Source of the DNA: Parabacteroides merdae ATCC 43184
Lineage (GTDB): Bacteria > Bacteroidota > Bacteroidia > Bacteroidales > Tannerellaceae
Direction of reading: 5' to 3'
DNA length: 64,000 nucleotides
Assembly (NCBI RefSeq): GCF_025151215.1
Contig: NZ_CP102286.1
Coordinates: forward strand, 2,294,001-2,358,000
Shown: in pieces, positions 63,064 to 64,000 of the stretch
How positions within the stretch are numbered: position 1 is the first letter of the stretch
Layout of the letters: each line of letters opens with the position of its first letter
Notes under the pieces: generated by a model
What the model saw: the letters and a program-made list of their open reading frames with translations, nothing else
What the model was told of the DNA's origin: nothing
Database searches by the model: none
Translations under genes and position numbers: made by a program

Positions 63064-64000
63064 ATGATACAGAAAGATAAAACATACAACCTCGCAACCT
63101 TCTTCTGCCTCTACATTGCGCAGACGATCCCGATGAGCTTCTTTTCCACCGTCATCCCCGTCATGATGCGGCAGGAGGACTTTTCACTCTCGGCCATCGG
63201 GCTTCTCCAACTGATCAAGCTGCCCTGGATCCTGAAATTCCTCTGGTCGCCGATGGTAGACCGCCATGCCGTGACGACGGGCGACTATAAACGGTGGATT
63301 TTTTCTTCCGAACTGATCTACGCCGGCCTGATCTTCGCCGTCGCTTTCCTTGATTTCCATACGGACTTCTATACGATCGTCGCCTTGATCATCATATCCT
63401 TCGTCGCCTCCGCCACGCAGGATATCGCGACCGACGCGTTGGCGGTACTCGCTTTCAGCCGGAAAGATAAAAGCCTTGCAAACAGCATGCAGTCGATGGG
63501 AAGTTTCGGAGGTTCGATGATCGGGGGCGGTGTCTTGCTCCTGCTCTTCAAGCAAATCGGCTGGAACGGTCTGCTGCCTTGCGTCGCGCTGTTCGTCATC
63601 GCCGCCCTTCTGCCACTCTTTTTCAACAAAGGCATCCGCATCCAGCCGAAGGAAGCGCACGAACGGGCCAAAAAGGCAGATGTGATCTATTTCTTCGCCC
63701 GCCGGAGCATCTGGAAACAGATCGGTTTCCTCTTTCTTTACTATTCCGGCCTGATCGGTACGCTCGCCATGCTGAAACCCTGGCTGGTCGACCTGGGCTA
63801 CGACATGAAGGAGATCGGGGTGATGAGCGGAGTGGCGGGGACATTCGTCGGGTTCCTCTCCTCGTTTGCCGGAGGGATGATCGTACGGCGGATCGGCCGT
63901 TTCCGCGCGCGCATCCTGTTCGCGGTGTTTGTCTTGATAGCGACACTTTACTTCCTCGGACTCTCCTACGTGCATCCGACGACGCCCATGCTCTACGGCG
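63064..64000 (+). CDS. AmpG/RhtX-like MFS transporter, 5' part (cut by window end)
   Basis: The frame is open from ATG at 63064 to the edge (312 codons). It begins MIQKDKTYNLATFFCLYIAQ, and membrane helices follow throughout. PWILKFLWSPMVDRHAV is the AmpG-type helix 2-3 loop, SFVASATQDIATDALAVLAF the acidic helix 4 motif, and SMQSMGSFGGSMIGGG the next. This branch contains AmpG (muropeptides) and RhtX/FptX (siderophores). After two TonB receptors of siderophore layout, a siderophore or similar ligand is the better guess. The 41-bp array separates it from the receptors by 327 nt. Confidence 0.85.
   Translation, partial: MIQKDKTYNLATFFCLYIAQTIPMSFFSTVIPVMMRQEDFSLSAIGLLQLIKLPWILKFLWSPMVDRHAVTTGDYKRWIFSSELIYAGLIFAVAFLDFHTDFYTIVALIIISFVASATQDIATDALAVLAFSRKDKSLANSMQSMGSFGGSMIGGGVLLLLFKQIGWNGLLPCVALFVIAALLPLFFNKGIRIQPKEAHERAKKADVIYFFARRSIWKQIGFLFLYYSGLIGTLAMLKPWLVDLGYDMKEIGVMSGVAGTFVGFLSSFAGGMIVRRIGRFRARILFAVFVLIATLYFLGLSYVHPTTPMLYG

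Noticed and set aside
62817..63089. 90-codon minus-strand frame in the 41-bp array
   Set aside because: The repeated peptide (SFQSVVRNSAG) is only a by-product of the DNA repeat. The 41-bp unit is not a multiple of three, and no start region or signal fits.
63184..63975. 263-codon minus-strand frame
   Set aside because: It is antisense to the MFS gene, which has clear membrane helices and family motifs on the plus strand. The minus translation is an acidic/His-rich shadow.

Overview
The window is chromosomal DNA of a Bacteroidales bacterium, most like Parabacteroides. The signs are SusC/SusD, a fused HisIE, NhaD, HU-HIG and VirE_N proteins, LolC-type permeases, and promoters with the Bacteroidota -7 box TAnnTTTG, often about 19 bp downstream of a TTTG-like -33 box. 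There is little Shine-Dalgarno signal. No complete insertion sequence, rRNA operon or CRISPR array is present. Both ends are cut inside genes: the tail of an RlmI-like methyltransferase on the left and an MFS transporter on the right.

Layout. 0-9.5 kb: mdh, then on the minus strand a tripartite RND efflux operon (adaptor, pump, outer-membrane factor) that runs on into an LpxA-like acyltransferase, followed by a separate DUF1080 (3-keto-disaccharide hydrolase family) gene. 9.8-18 kb: a membrane protein, a LacI regulator, the mannonate pair SDR reductase/UxuA, an M23 lipoprotein, MarC, a YczE-like membrane protein whose 3' end runs antisense into a cold-shock gene, a broken RRM gene, 3-methyladenine glycosylase and two tandem tRNA-Asp genes. 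18.8-25 kb: hisH-hisA-hisF-hisIE, an FtsE-type ATPase, aspartate kinase and diaminopimelate decarboxylase. 25-39.5 kb: housekeeping genes (glycosyltransferase, LolC-type permease, aminotransferase, YitT, ABC-F/MFS/ogt operon, nhaD, a DNA-glycosylase-like gene, glutamine synthetase) and tRNA-Trp.

39.5-52.8 kb is accessory: an XRE regulator, a SusC/SusD pair, an HU-HIG/VirE (primase-helicase-like) pair, a cytoplasmic Gfo/Idh/MocA oxidoreductase and a secreted GH2 beta-galactosidase. The HU-VirE pair sits between the two halves of what looks like a glycan-use locus. It is flanked by GTGATA clusters and by a 23-bp-periodic array. The same two repeat types recur without genes at 18.35-18.58 kb.

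53-64 kb is the most unusual part. A membrane-anchored tetraheme NrfH/NapC-type cytochrome c fused to a formylglycine-generating-enzyme-like domain (without the usual cysteines) is followed by two exported Tat-signal proteins: a Gfo/Idh/MocA oxidoreductase and a TIM-barrel sugar isomerase/lyase-like protein. Next come a degenerate ScdA/RIC-like protein and a LuxR-type regulator. A perfect 20-bp palindrome lies on the -33 box of two tandem TonB-dependent receptors. After a 41-bp tandem repeat array comes an AmpG/RhtX-like MFS transporter. My inference is a periplasmic sugar-oxidation module coupled to the respiratory quinone pool, next to a regulated ligand (possibly siderophore) uptake module.
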